Below are positions 6,563 through 13,820 of a DNA stretch of 14,372 nucleotides, piece by piece. Position numbers and translations under genes: made by a program. This DNA comes from REDI01 sp038123735 (GTDB lineage: Bacteria; Myxococcota_A; UBA796; GCA-2862545). The notes beneath the pieces are model-generated. The model made no database searches. It was not told the DNA's origin and saw only the letters and a list, made by a program, of their open reading frames with translations. Each line of letters opens with the position of its first letter. The stretch's first letter is position 1. The DNA lies in contig JAYPAP010000097.1 of assembly GCA_038123735.1 (NCBI GenBank), forward strand, positions 1 to 14,372, written 5' to 3'.

Positions 6563-7636
6563 ATGATTGAGCGACTTAAACGCGTAGCGATGGCCCTAGG
6601 GTTGATTGCGCCTATTTCTGCGTTCTCGGACGATAATCCGGGCGGAGAAGTCAGCCTTCAGGCGCGTGACCTCGCGGAGAGAGTCGACCGATTGCTCACC
6701 ACCACGCCCGACGCGGTGGAGGAGCAAACCATTCAATCGGCGCTCTCGGAGTTGGAATCCGCTGGGACACGCCTGCTCGGATTTGGCGCATCGGAGGAGG
6801 AGACGCATCCCATCATCGCCGCAGTCGTAACTGCCGATTTGATGGCCTTGAATGAAGCGCGAGCGTCCCGGACGGCGGGGTTGCTCCTCGCATGGTTTGA
6901 GGCCTTCGGGACGGATGCGCGATGGGACCAGGCGTGGACGGATCTGATCGGTTGGTCGGAAGGGCAGGGGAGCCGGGAGCAAACCCTTCGGTGGGCCGGG
7001 CATTGTGAGGTTCATTGCGCGGAGGATGCAGTCAAGGCGAACGCGCGCACAGCTCGGCTAGGCCGTGGTCTTGACGCGCTCGCCGCTGAGCCGAATCGGG
7101 CGGTGATTCCGGATGAGCGACGCGGGGCTCCACGGGTGCGCGCTGGGTTGCGCTGGGCAGTTCCTACCGCGAGGCAGGAGTCGGACGGCTCGCTATCCGA
7201 ACGAAGTCCCGTCGGTGGAGACCTTCAGTTCAGCTATTCGCGCTCGGCCGCATGGTGCGTACAAGGCAGCATTGGAACGGAGCGTTGGAATACGAGTGGC
7301 GGCCGCTCGATCCAGTCTCGCGTCGACCTGGGATGGTGTCCGACGCTGATCTCCGGTCGGTGGGGGCCGGCGGATGCGGGGGTTCGGCTGCTCTTGGGCG
7401 GTGGCTTGTTTCGTACGCGGGAGGCGGTGGAAGGTCAGGCCGACCCCGTTCGCTGGGGGCCGTCGATCGCCGGTGCCCTCGAGGTTCCGATCACTGCCCG
7501 GCCGTTCGAGTTTGGTCCAAGTTTATGGGTGGAGACCCAGCGCGCAGCAAGCGTTCATCGGGGACCCGCGTTCGGGATCGTGTTCCGCTGGGTTGGGGGC
7601 GAAACGAAGGAATCATCCCCTCAGTCGCCGAGGTGA
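6563..7636 (+). CDS. Exported protein with beta-barrel-like C-terminal half
   Basis: A 357-residue protein I do not recognise. MIERLKRVAMALGLIAPISA is a likely Sec signal peptide, with cleavage near ISAFS. Residues ~25-175 are helical and rich in Ala, Leu, Glu and Arg. From ~190 onward the pattern changes to alternating hydrophobic/polar strands with aromatic ends (RVRAGLRWAVP, LQFSYSRSAAWCV, AGVRLLLGGGLFR, FEFGPSLWVETQ, and a final GIVFRW), suggesting a small outer-membrane beta-barrel; a 12-residue polar tail follows, so a terminal barrel signal is not perfect. Cysteines occur as a C-x3-C pair in the helical part and singly in two strands. The start at 6563 is chosen because the signal peptide begins there; upstream codons overlap pyk in antisense. 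No ribosome-binding site is visible. The 3' end overlaps the convergent ldcA-like gene by 16 bp. Confidence 0.82.
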   Translation: MIERLKRVAMALGLIAPISAFSDDNPGGEVSLQARDLAERVDRLLTTTPDAVEEQTIQSALSELESAGTRLLGFGASEEETHPIIAAVVTADLMALNEARASRTAGLLLAWFEAFGTDARWDQAWTDLIGWSEGQGSREQTLRWAGHCEVHCAEDAVKANARTARLGRGLDALAAEPNRAVIPDERRGAPRVRAGLRWAVPTARQESDGSLSERSPVGGDLQFSYSRSAAWCVQGSIGTERWNTSGGRSIQSRVDLGWCPTLISGRWGPADAGVRLLLGGGLFRTREAVEGQADPVRWGPSIAGALEVPITARPFEFGPSLWVETQRAASVHRGPAFGIVFRWVGGETKESSPQSPR

Positions 7637-8490
7637 AGTGCGCCATCGCGTAGGGTGGCTGGGCGATGTACCGGGAAAGCCCAATTCTCGCTGCCGTGCC
7701 CGAAAGGTAGGTCCATGACCACCGGCACCCCGAGCGCACCGAACCAGTCGCGGAAGATGTCTTCCAAGGACCATGTTGCGCCGTCGGGTGGCTGGCAGCC
7801 TTCGAATCCACCCAACGCGACTCCGGCGATGCCTGCGAACACGCCAGCATCGGCAAGCTGCATGAGCATGCGTTCGATCTTGTAGGGCTGCTCGCCAATT
7901 TCCTCGAGCGCGAGGATCTTGCCGCGCGCATCGATCTGATGAGGCGTTCCGCAGGTCGCGGCCAGCAAGCAAAGGTTGCCGCCTACGATTGCGGCGTGTG
8001 CACTTCCTGAGACCAGCTCCCGACCCGCGAGCGGCGTGAGCGAGTCCCCTTGGAGGAGTGCCAGGAGATGGCTGGTCGATGCATCATCGGTTCGCGAGAG
8101 GCTATGAACCACCGGTCCGTGGATAGCGATATGTCCCCGCTGACCCCAGGCATCGAGGAGGGGGGTCGCATCGCTGAACCCGATGAGGGGCTTGGAGGTG
8201 ACGTGCTCCCAAGCGATTTTTCCAAGGATCCGCGTCAGGCCGGAGCCGCCCCGCAGAATCCACACCGCGTCGAGGTCATCCCGATGGAGCGCCTCGTTCA
8301 ACGCGGAAATGCGATGCTCATCGGTGCCCGCATAGCGCCGGTATTGCCCATCGATTCCAATCTCGACGAGGTCTTCGTAGCCATGCTGGGTCAGCCACTC
8401 CTTCCCCGCGGTATAGTGACCTTCAAACCAACGGTGTGACGGGGCGACGATGCCGATTCTGGAGCCCGATGGCAGCCATGTGGGTCTCAT
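7621..8490 (-). CDS. ldcA: LD-carboxypeptidase (peptidase family S66, LdcA-like)
   Basis: This serine peptidase family removes the terminal D-Ala from the L,D-linked tetrapeptide of muropeptides during peptidoglycan recycling; some members instead cleave peptide-nucleotide antibiotics of the microcin C7 type (MccF). The 289-residue protein has full length and no signal peptide, so it is cytoplasmic. The catalytic triad is visible: nucleophile Ser106 in IGFSDATP, Glu196 in ALEEIGEQPYKIERML, and His265 in PFGHGSEN. WILRGGSGLTRIL (77-89) is the oxyanion-side motif of the family. Its ATG overlaps the stop of the upstream MBL-fold gene by 4 nt (ATGA), indicating translational coupling, and it is the last gene of a three-gene operon. 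LdcA-type recycling is my preferred reading, with MccF-type immunity the main alternative. Confidence 0.93.
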   Translation of the reverse strand: MRPTWLPSGSRIGIVAPSHRWFEGHYTAGKEWLTQHGYEDLVEIGIDGQYRRYAGTDEHRISALNEALHRDDLDAVWILRGGSGLTRILGKIAWEHVTSKPLIGFSDATPLLDAWGQRGHIAIHGPVVHSLSRTDDASTSHLLALLQGDSLTPLAGRELVSGSAHAAIVGGNLCLLAATCGTPHQIDARGKILALEEIGEQPYKIERMLMQLADAGVFAGIAGVALGGFEGCQPPDGATWSLEDIFRDWFGALGVPVVMDLPFGHGSENWAFPVHRPATLRDGALHLGD

Positions 8491-9368
8491 GGTGCTCCCC
8501 AGTTTTGTAGTGCCGATAGCTTGCTTATCGCCGTGTATTTTCCGCGCTCATCCAATGCGACACCCGCCATCGCGGTCTCGGAATCATGCGTGAAGACAAG
8601 CTTTCCGCCCCGGGCAGCCAGATCCGACAATAAGCTCAATTTTTCGTCGATCAGCAGCTCAGGAAAGCGGTCGTACCCCATGGTGATGGGAACATGGACC
8701 CATGGGACTCCGGGGATGAGGTCGCCGGCGTACACCACGGGACCGCTGGGCGTCTCGATCTCCGTGAGCAACAGTCCGGGAGTGTGACCTTCACTCCTGT
8801 GAAATCGATACCCGCTTCCGAGAGCCGCACTCCGGTCTCCGTCGACCAGTTCCAAGCGGCCGCTCGCCTCCAGTAGGCTTTGTAGCTCCGGAATGAAGCT
8901 GGCTCGGTCTCTCGAGTGCGGCGCATTGGCTCGCTCCCACGCCGCTCGTCCGACCACGAAGGTGGCGTTCGGGAACAAGAGCTCCGCGTGCTGATCTTTC
9001 TGCCAGGCCGATAATAGGCCGCCCGCATGGTCAAAATGTAGGTGGGAGAGCACGACGATATCGATGTCAGCATCGGTGAGACCGAGGGCGCGGAGGTTGT
9101 CCAGCAGCACATGCTCCGCCTCGACCACCCCAAACCTCTCTCGGTATTTGGGGGCAAAGAACGCCCCGATTCCCGTCTCAAATAGGATCCGTCGGGTCGT
9201 ATCTCCGTGCACCTCTTCGACGAGTAAGCAGCGGCAGGCGAGGGGGATCCGGTTCAGCTCATCGGGTTGGATCCACCGGGTCCACAGGGCTTTGGGGGCA
9301 TTTCCGAACATGGCCCCGCCATCGAGGCGCTGGCTATTGCCGAGGACAGTCGTGAGTCGTCGTTCCAT
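8487..9368 (-). CDS. YtnP-like MBL-fold metallohydrolase (putative quorum-quenching lactonase)
   Basis: A 293-residue metallo-beta-lactamase-fold enzyme with no signal peptide. Ligands for a dinuclear metal centre are present: HLHFDH (H109, H111, D113, H114), H194 in SEGHTPG, D216 in YAGDLIP and H261 in FTHDSE. The N-terminal LDGGAMFGNAPKALW (15-29) closely recalls the corresponding segment of Bacillus YtnP, which hydrolyses N-acyl homoserine lactones. TMGYDRFPE (229-237) carries a Tyr at the place expected for the lactonase substrate-contact Tyr. The start follows AGGGGGT with about 6 nt spacing, and that site overlaps the stop of the upstream serine hydrolase gene (9-nt gap). The fold and metal site are certain. 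Lactonase activity is a family inference, and a cell-wall-linked ester or amide is an alternative given the neighbours. Confidence 0.9.
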   Translation of the reverse strand: MERRLTTVLGNSQRLDGGAMFGNAPKALWTRWIQPDELNRIPLACRCLLVEEVHGDTTRRILFETGIGAFFAPKYRERFGVVEAEHVLLDNLRALGLTDADIDIVVLSHLHFDHAGGLLSAWQKDQHAELLFPNATFVVGRAAWERANAPHSRDRASFIPELQSLLEASGRLELVDGDRSAALGSGYRFHRSEGHTPGLLLTEIETPSGPVVYAGDLIPGVPWVHVPITMGYDRFPELLIDEKLSLLSDLAARGGKLVFTHDSETAMAGVALDERGKYTAISKLSALQNWGAP

Positions 9369-9377
9369 ACCGACCCC

Positions 9378-10442
9378 CTAACGGTCCCAGCCGAGCGCGC
9401 GGGCGACTGCATCATGAACTCGCGGTCGGACAGCCCGAATGTCCTCTTTATTGTCGAGGGGGTGGACGCGATTGCTCAGCAGCACGACGATCGTGTCTTT
9501 GGAGGGGGCAATCCATAGGCTCGTGCCGGTGTACCCGAGGTGCCCTACCGCGTCATCTGGAAAGTAGGCCCCAGTAGACGTATATCCGTCGCGGGACGGG
9601 GTGTCCCAGCCGCCGACATGGCTCCCTGCGCCCCGTAACGTCCAGAGCTTAGCCAGGGTCCGGCCGGGGAGGAGGCTGGAGTCAGGGCTTTGGACAGATG
9701 TCAGTAATGCCTGTGCTAAACGGCCGACCGCCCGGGCAGGAGCAAAGAGCCCGGCGTGCGTGGACGTGCCACCCAGTGCGGCGCAGTTTAGGTCGTGCAC
9801 GATGCCTTGAACCACGTGACCCCGATATGGACAGTCCTCGGTGGCGGCTGCCATGGGCCATCCCCACCGCAGCTCATGTTCGCCAGAAGGAACCATGACC
9901 CGCTCGTAAAAATTGCGGTCGATACGTTTTCCGCTGACTTCTTCGATGAGGGCAAGGAGTACGAGGAAACCCACGTCGGTGTAGATATGTTTTGTTCCAG
10001 GCTCACACTCGATGGGGGTTCGCCGAGCGGCCATCTTGATCGACGCGCGGGTCTCCGCGAGGCCCCAGGCGGTTTTGGGTTCTGCATAGAAGGCGTTCCA
10101 TCTGGGTAGTCCAGAGCTGTGCGTCAGCAGTTGGGCAAGGGTGATCCGCCCGTCCACTTCGGGGAGCACATCGGCCACGCGCATATCGAGGTCCAGCGCG
10201 CCCTCTTCGATGAGGGATGCCGTTACTGTGCTTCCGGCCAACGCTTTTGTTACCGATGCGAGGTCGTACGGCACATCTTCATGCGCCTGGCGAATCGGTG
10301 AGAGACGGGACCGTCCGGTCGTGTAGTGGAACGCCTCCCATCCCCCGACCGTCACGTTGACTGAAAGAGATGGTATTGAAGTTGTTTTAACGATATCGTC
10401 GAGCTCGGCACGCAACTCGTTTACGGCGCGCAGCGATTCCAT
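9378..10442 (-). CDS. AmpC-like serine hydrolase (beta-lactamase/penicillin-binding protein superfamily)
   Basis: A 354-residue member of the class C beta-lactamase/DD-peptidase/esterase family. The S-x-x-K catalytic pair is S63-V-T-K66 in DLASVTKALAG. The second motif is Y154-T-D156, in place of the usual Y-x-N. The third is HLGYTGTSLW (301-310), the form common in YbbE-like hydrolases that sit with muropeptide recycling genes in other bacteria. THSSGLP (107-113) is the family loop. I see no signal peptide from the chosen start, so a cytoplasmic location is likely. The start at 10442 is set by GGAGG with 5 nt spacing; an upstream in-frame ATG at 10514 would run into divergent accD. It is the first gene of the operon ending in the LD-carboxypeptidase. 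Beta-lactam resistance is not implied; a D-amino-acid peptidase or esterase role is more likely. Confidence 0.9.
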   Translation of the reverse strand: MESLRAVNELRAELDDIVKTTSIPSLSVNVTVGGWEAFHYTTGRSRLSPIRQAHEDVPYDLASVTKALAGSTVTASLIEEGALDLDMRVADVLPEVDGRITLAQLLTHSSGLPRWNAFYAEPKTAWGLAETRASIKMAARRTPIECEPGTKHIYTDVGFLVLLALIEEVSGKRIDRNFYERVMVPSGEHELRWGWPMAAATEDCPYRGHVVQGIVHDLNCAALGGTSTHAGLFAPARAVGRLAQALLTSVQSPDSSLLPGRTLAKLWTLRGAGSHVGGWDTPSRDGYTSTGAYFPDDAVGHLGYTGTSLWIAPSKDTIVVLLSNRVHPLDNKEDIRAVRPRVHDAVARALGWDR

Positions 10443-10506
10443 CGGTCCTCCGGGGTGCCAGGTGGTCAAGTATCCGATAGGCGGACTGTCCATGCGAGGT
10501 GCACGG

Positions 10507-11452
10507 ATGAGCAATGAGAGTCCGCGCTGGTTTCAGCAGCGAAAAGATTTCGTCGGACAACCTAGGGAAGGCGGTGGTGACACCCCGGATCTGTTCACGA
10601 AATGTGCAAACTGTAATGAGCCGATCTTTAACGAGATCTTGGTGGAAAATACGCGCGTTTGCCCTCTGTGCGGGCACCACATGCGCATCGATGGACCGAC
10701 CCGTCTCGGAATTATGTGCGACGACGGTGAATATGAGGTTCACGACTCTGATCTATCGCCAACAGATGCGCTGGGATTCGTCGATAGTAAGCCTTATCCG
10801 ATACGTATCGCGGCGTCACATAAGAAGACTCAGCTCAATGATGCATTCATTGCGGCTTCGGCGACTATCTACGGTGTTCCCGTNNNNNNNNNNCGATTTT
10901 CGCTACATGGGCGGCTCGATGGGATCCGTGGTCGGCGAGTGCATCACGCGATTGTACGAGCGCGCCGCGGAGCGTGGTCGGCCAGCCATCGTGGTGAGCG
11001 CATCGGGCGGGGCACGGATGCAGGAAGGGGTGCTGTCCTTGATGCAGATGGCGAAGACCTGTGCGGCGCTTGCCGTGCTGCAAGATAAGGGTCTGCCTTA
11101 TATCAGCGTCCTCACGCACCCTACGACCGGGGGCGTTGCGGCGAGTTTCGCGATGCTCGGCGACCTCATTCTGGCGGAGCCAGCGGCATTGGTTGGCTTT
11201 GCCGGGCCCCGCGTCATCAAAGAAACGATCGGGCAGGATCTCCCCGATGGGTTCCAGACCTCGGAATACCTCCTGGAGCATGGAATGGTCGACCGCATCG
11301 TGCGTCGCGCCGATATGCGCCATGAGCTGGGTTCTTTGCTGCGGCAGTTCATGGGCTTACCCCCATGGGAAGGAGCCGAGGATGTCGAGAAAAACTTGGC
11401 ATCTGATGACGATCCTGCGCTTCAAGAAGGACTCAACACCAAGGGCTCATGA
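10507..11452 (+). CDS. accD: Acetyl-CoA carboxylase carboxyltransferase beta subunit, interrupted by an assembly gap
   Basis: AccD pairs with AccA to transfer carboxyl from carboxybiotin to acetyl-CoA, making malonyl-CoA for fatty acid synthesis. The N-terminal zinc ribbon is complete (C33, C36, C52, C55; C-x2-C-x15-C-x2-C, with CPLCGHHMR). The crotonase-fold part follows in two pieces: up to IYGVPV before the N-run at 10884-10893, then 185 residues from DFRYMGGSMGS, including SASGGARMQEG, THPTTGGVAASFAMLGD and GFAGPRVIKETI. The two pieces are in different frames as written, because 10 Ns do not preserve the frame; the gene itself is probably intact, about 316 residues. The ATG at 10507 follows GAGGTG at good spacing; another in-frame ATG is at 10492. 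The stop overlaps folC by ATGA. Confidence 0.95.
10884..10893. other. Run of 10 ambiguous bases (assembly gap) inside accD
   Basis: Ten consecutive Ns lie between the GT of a Val codon and C-GAT, where AccD continues. The flanking coding frames disagree by one base, so the true missing length must be a multiple of three. Comparison from memory with E. coli AccD (MPV-VAAAF-EF) predicts five missing residues, which corresponds to 15 Ns. Confidence 0.9.
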
Positions 11453-12750
11453 TCCATCATCCCGTCCTGAGTCAGCTCGCCGCGAATGGCGTAAAGCTTG
11501 GTCTCGACCGTGTTCGTTCCTTCTTGGCACATCTCGGCGAGCCTCATTTGGCGTGCCCGGTCATCCACATTGCGGGAACGAATGGCAAGGGAAGTACCTG
11601 CATGATGGTGAGCTCGGCGCTCACCGCGGCCGGGTATCGCGTCGGTACCAACCTCTCGCCCCATCTCGAAAATGTGAACGAACGGGTCCGGATCGACAGC
11701 ACCCCGATCGATGACCTCTCGCTCAATATCGGCATCGAGTCTCTCGATCGCGCGCGTCTCGACTGGGCGCGCTCCAGGGGGCTCGCGGAGTCGTCGCTCA
11801 CCTATTTTGAATTCATGACGATTCTCGCATTCCAGACGTTTGCGGAACGGAGCTGTGACGTTGCGGTCATCGAGACCGGCATGGGTGGACGGCTAGACGC
11901 GACCAATGTGGTCAAGCCGGTGGCCTGCGGGATCACGACGGTGGGGCTTGACCATCAGGATGTCCTAGGTGAGTCGATCGCCCAGATTGCCTATGAAAAG
12001 GCAGGAATAATTAAGAAAAACACCCCGGTAGTCATCGGGAACCTTCCCGAGGAAGCCGCTGATGTGGTGGTCGCGCGGGCCCGAGCGCTTGGCGCTGACC
12101 TGTGGCGCCCTGGGGCTCAACTTCGGCGTGAATATCGCAAGGAGAGGTGGAGCTATTCCACGCCTGGCGGGATCGTGAGAGAGGTCGACCTGCCGCTGAA
12201 AGGGATGCATATGGGACACAACGGCATGGTCGCTGTTGGGCTTTTGCATCGGTTGACGAAGCTGGGCTTCCATATTCCCGATGGAGCGATCAAAACAGGG
12301 CTCGAGACCGTTGACCTAGCGGGGCGGCTGGAGGCGCTGGCTCCCGATCTCATCGTGGATGGCGCCCACAACGAGGATGGCGCGAAGGCCTTGGCGAGCT
12401 GGCTAGCGTCTCGTCCGCGGCCAAAGAATCGTATCGCGCTGCTCGGTATGGGCGTAGGTCGGGATCCGGTGCCGTTGGCCCAGGCGCTTGAGCCGCATGT
12501 CGATGAGATCGTCACTACCCGATGTGCTCACCCCAAGGCCGCCGATCCCATGGATTTGGCGATGAAGCTTCAAGGCCATGTAGACGTGAGTTTAGCCGCG
12601 GGTACCACCATCGATGGCGACCTGAGCGAGGTCTACGCCGAGGCTGAAGAAACGTTGGTGGTAGGGAGCTTGTATCTGGCCGGCGCCGCGCGCAGCATCT
12701 TCCGAGCCGGGGGACACCGAGTATCGCCGCCGGAAGCCGCTACGGAGTGA
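11449..12750 (+). CDS. folC: Bifunctional folylpolyglutamate synthase/dihydrofolate synthase
   Basis: FolC adds L-glutamate to dihydropteroate and then further glutamates to folates, using ATP, in the cytoplasm. At 433 residues it has normal family length and Mur-ligase-like architecture. Visible are the P-loop IAGTNGKGST (41-50), TNLSPHLENVNERV, YFEFMTILAF, the signature ETGMGGRLDATNVV, GLDHQDVLG and EKAGIIK (metal-site Lys). AGRLE stands in place of the common PGRLE, followed by DGAHNEDG opening the C-terminal domain. It begins at the ATG that overlaps the accD stop (ATGA), so the two are translationally coupled, matching the accD-folC order known from E. coli and many proteobacteria. Whether it performs both synthase activities or only one cannot be told from sequence. 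The 3' end overlaps a convergent lipoprotein gene by 11 bp. Confidence 0.96.
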   Translation: MIHHPVLSQLAANGVKLGLDRVRSFLAHLGEPHLACPVIHIAGTNGKGSTCMMVSSALTAAGYRVGTNLSPHLENVNERVRIDSTPIDDLSLNIGIESLDRARLDWARSRGLAESSLTYFEFMTILAFQTFAERSCDVAVIETGMGGRLDATNVVKPVACGITTVGLDHQDVLGESIAQIAYEKAGIIKKNTPVVIGNLPEEAADVVVARARALGADLWRPGAQLRREYRKERWSYSTPGGIVREVDLPLKGMHMGHNGMVAVGLLHRLTKLGFHIPDGAIKTGLETVDLAGRLEALAPDLIVDGAHNEDGAKALASWLASRPRPKNRIALLGMGVGRDPVPLAQALEPHVDEIVTTRCAHPKAADPMDLAMKLQGHVDVSLAAGTTIDGDLSEVYAEAEETLVVGSLYLAGAARSIFRAGGHRVSPPEAATE

Positions 12751-13492
12751 CTGCGATTGGGCTGAAGGTCATCTTCCCGGCCAATAGGGAAGATAGCGCC
12801 GTGTTCATGTCTTCCAGCGCCTCTTTACCGCCACTCCGTGTCATTCCGGCGATCCCGACGAGGTACGCACCCCCGGCTGGGAATGCTTCTGCCTCGATAT
12901 CGAACAATTCGATGGGTCCGCCGCGGGTAAATTCGTAGAGCTCTTTGATGTCATCTGGACGGTTATCGTAGACGAGATCTCCATTTTGGTCGATGACGAC
13001 GACGAGCACACTGTCATACCCGTATCCCGCAAAATCGAGCGTGAGCTTCGTATTGGCCTGGTGGTTGCTGGGCACTTGGGAGGGAACTGCTGGGGGGAGC
13101 TCGAATGTCCCGGTTGCAGCCTCCCCGTCGATGTCAATGACGATGTTCCATTCTCCATTATCGACGTACGATAAGGTCCCGGGCTCAAGGATGTATGTGC
13201 CGTCTCCGAGGCCTGGTACCGCGGTTCCCTCGATGACCACGCTCGCATCGGCGATGGGAGCATTATCCAAGTCGGTGACTTCCTTCGCATCGGCGAGGAA
13301 GACCGTCGCAGTAGTGCCCTCTCGGTATTCTGCAGGAATTTCAATATCGCCAGACGCCGGCGGTACCGTCCCCAGGACCATCGACTGGGTGACCAATGGA
13401 TTGGCGAGATCGCCAATAATACCGTCTAACGGGTTAAAGTCACCACAGGCTGTTCCAAGAAGGGCAACTGCCAACCAAGTTTGTCCGCGCAT
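12740..13492 (-). CDS. Lipoprotein with beta-sandwich-like repeats (250 aa)
   Basis: I do not recognise the family. From the chosen start it reads MRGQTWLAVALLGTACGD, a signal peptide with the likely lipidated Cys at 16. The lipobox is slightly unusual, with Gly at -3. The mature protein is acidic and predicted mostly beta: short strands separated by Gly/Asp turns (ATVFLADAKEV, ADASVVIEG, GTYILEPGTLSYVDNGEWN, IVIDIDGEAATGTFELP), then SVLVVVIDQNGDLVYDN, resembling Ig-like or calcium-binding-style sandwich domains. The last ~25 residues look helical. The start at 13492 is set by GGAGG 6 nt upstream; a longer in-frame reading to 13627 would add 45 residues that run across the divergent promoter and have no signal character. 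It is surface or periplasmic by inference. Its C-terminal end overlaps folC, and it is divergent from the small basic protein. Confidence 0.85.
   Translation of the reverse strand: MRGQTWLAVALLGTACGDFNPLDGIIGDLANPLVTQSMVLGTVPPASGDIEIPAEYREGTTATVFLADAKEVTDLDNAPIADASVVIEGTAVPGLGDGTYILEPGTLSYVDNGEWNIVIDIDGEAATGTFELPPAVPSQVPSNHQANTKLTLDFAGYGYDSVLVVVIDQNGDLVYDNRPDDIKELYEFTRGGPIELFDIEAEAFPAGGAYLVGIAGMTRSGGKEALEDMNTALSSLLAGKMTFSPIAVTP
12771..12794. other. Perfect 8-bp hairpin downstream of folC
   Basis: ATCTTCCC (12771-12778) and GGGAAGAT (12787-12794) form a perfect 8-bp stem with loop GGCCAATA. It begins 20 nt after the folC stop, inside the 3' end of the convergent lipoprotein gene. No T-run follows, so it may protect the folC 3' end or be incidental. 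Confidence 0.4.
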
Positions 13493-13530
13493 CCATGTCC
13501 TCCATGTTACGGATACGGCCGTCGAAGGCC

Positions 13531-13559
13531 TTGACGATCCGCCAGGTACTCCATAGAGT
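13531..13559 (+). promoter_or_regulatory. Predicted sigma70 promoter for the small basic protein-holB operon
   Basis: TTGACG (13531-13536) and TAGAGT (13554-13559) are separated by 17 bp, matching consensus at 5 of 6 and 4 of 6 positions. This is the best promoter match I found in the window. Transcription would start near 13566, giving a leader of about 55 nt. The site lies in the divergent gap upstream of the 65-residue protein. Confidence 0.6.
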
Positions 13560-13620
13560 GCCGCGGTTTCACATCGAGCGCTACCCGGGCCGGTTCGGCC
13601 GAGCGACTTTTGGAGTTCCA

Positions 13621-13818
13621 ATGGCATCCCTTACTCAGACCACTCGCTACAAGCGTAAGCTGCGTCGCAAGCGCGCGGGCCGCAAAGCAAAGAACTTCCG
13701 CGCCAAGCACGGCACGACTCCGGCATTTGAGATCCATAGCCCCGCGGCTGTGGCCAACGCGCCTCTGTCCCAGCTTAGCCCTGCTTCTCGTGCTGCTCGC
13801 GAGGGCGCGGAGAGCTGA
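13621..13818 (+). CDS. Small, highly basic conserved-looking protein (65 aa)
   Basis: An uncharacterised protein with a striking composition. Residues 9-29 hold 13 Lys/Arg (RYKRKLRRKRAGRKAKNFRA), followed by HGTTPAFEIH (30-39). The C-terminal third is Ala/Ser/Pro rich (VANAPLSQLSPASRAA). The basic stretch resembles the RNA-contacting tails of small ribosomal proteins, so binding to RNA or DNA is the natural guess, but I recognise no named ribosomal protein. The start at 13621 has TTTTGGAG about 4 nt upstream and the whole gene follows a good promoter; the longer in-frame start at 13495 would cross that promoter. It ends 2 nt before the holB start, so the two are surely co-transcribed and probably translationally coupled. 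Confidence 0.8.
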   Translation: MASLTQTTRYKRKLRRKRAGRKAKNFRAKHGTTPAFEIHSPAAVANAPLSQLSPASRAAREGAES

Positions 13819-13820
13819 TC

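Noticed and set aside
9378..10442. A beta-lactam resistance gene
   Set aside because: The S-x-x-K fold is shared with esterases and DD-peptidases; no signal peptide is seen, and the Y-x-N motif is Y-T-D, so resistance is not supported.
10443..10506. A promoter pair between the serine hydrolase gene and accD
   Set aside because: TATCCG and TTGACC-like boxes are present but no -35/-10 pair has acceptable spacing on either strand.
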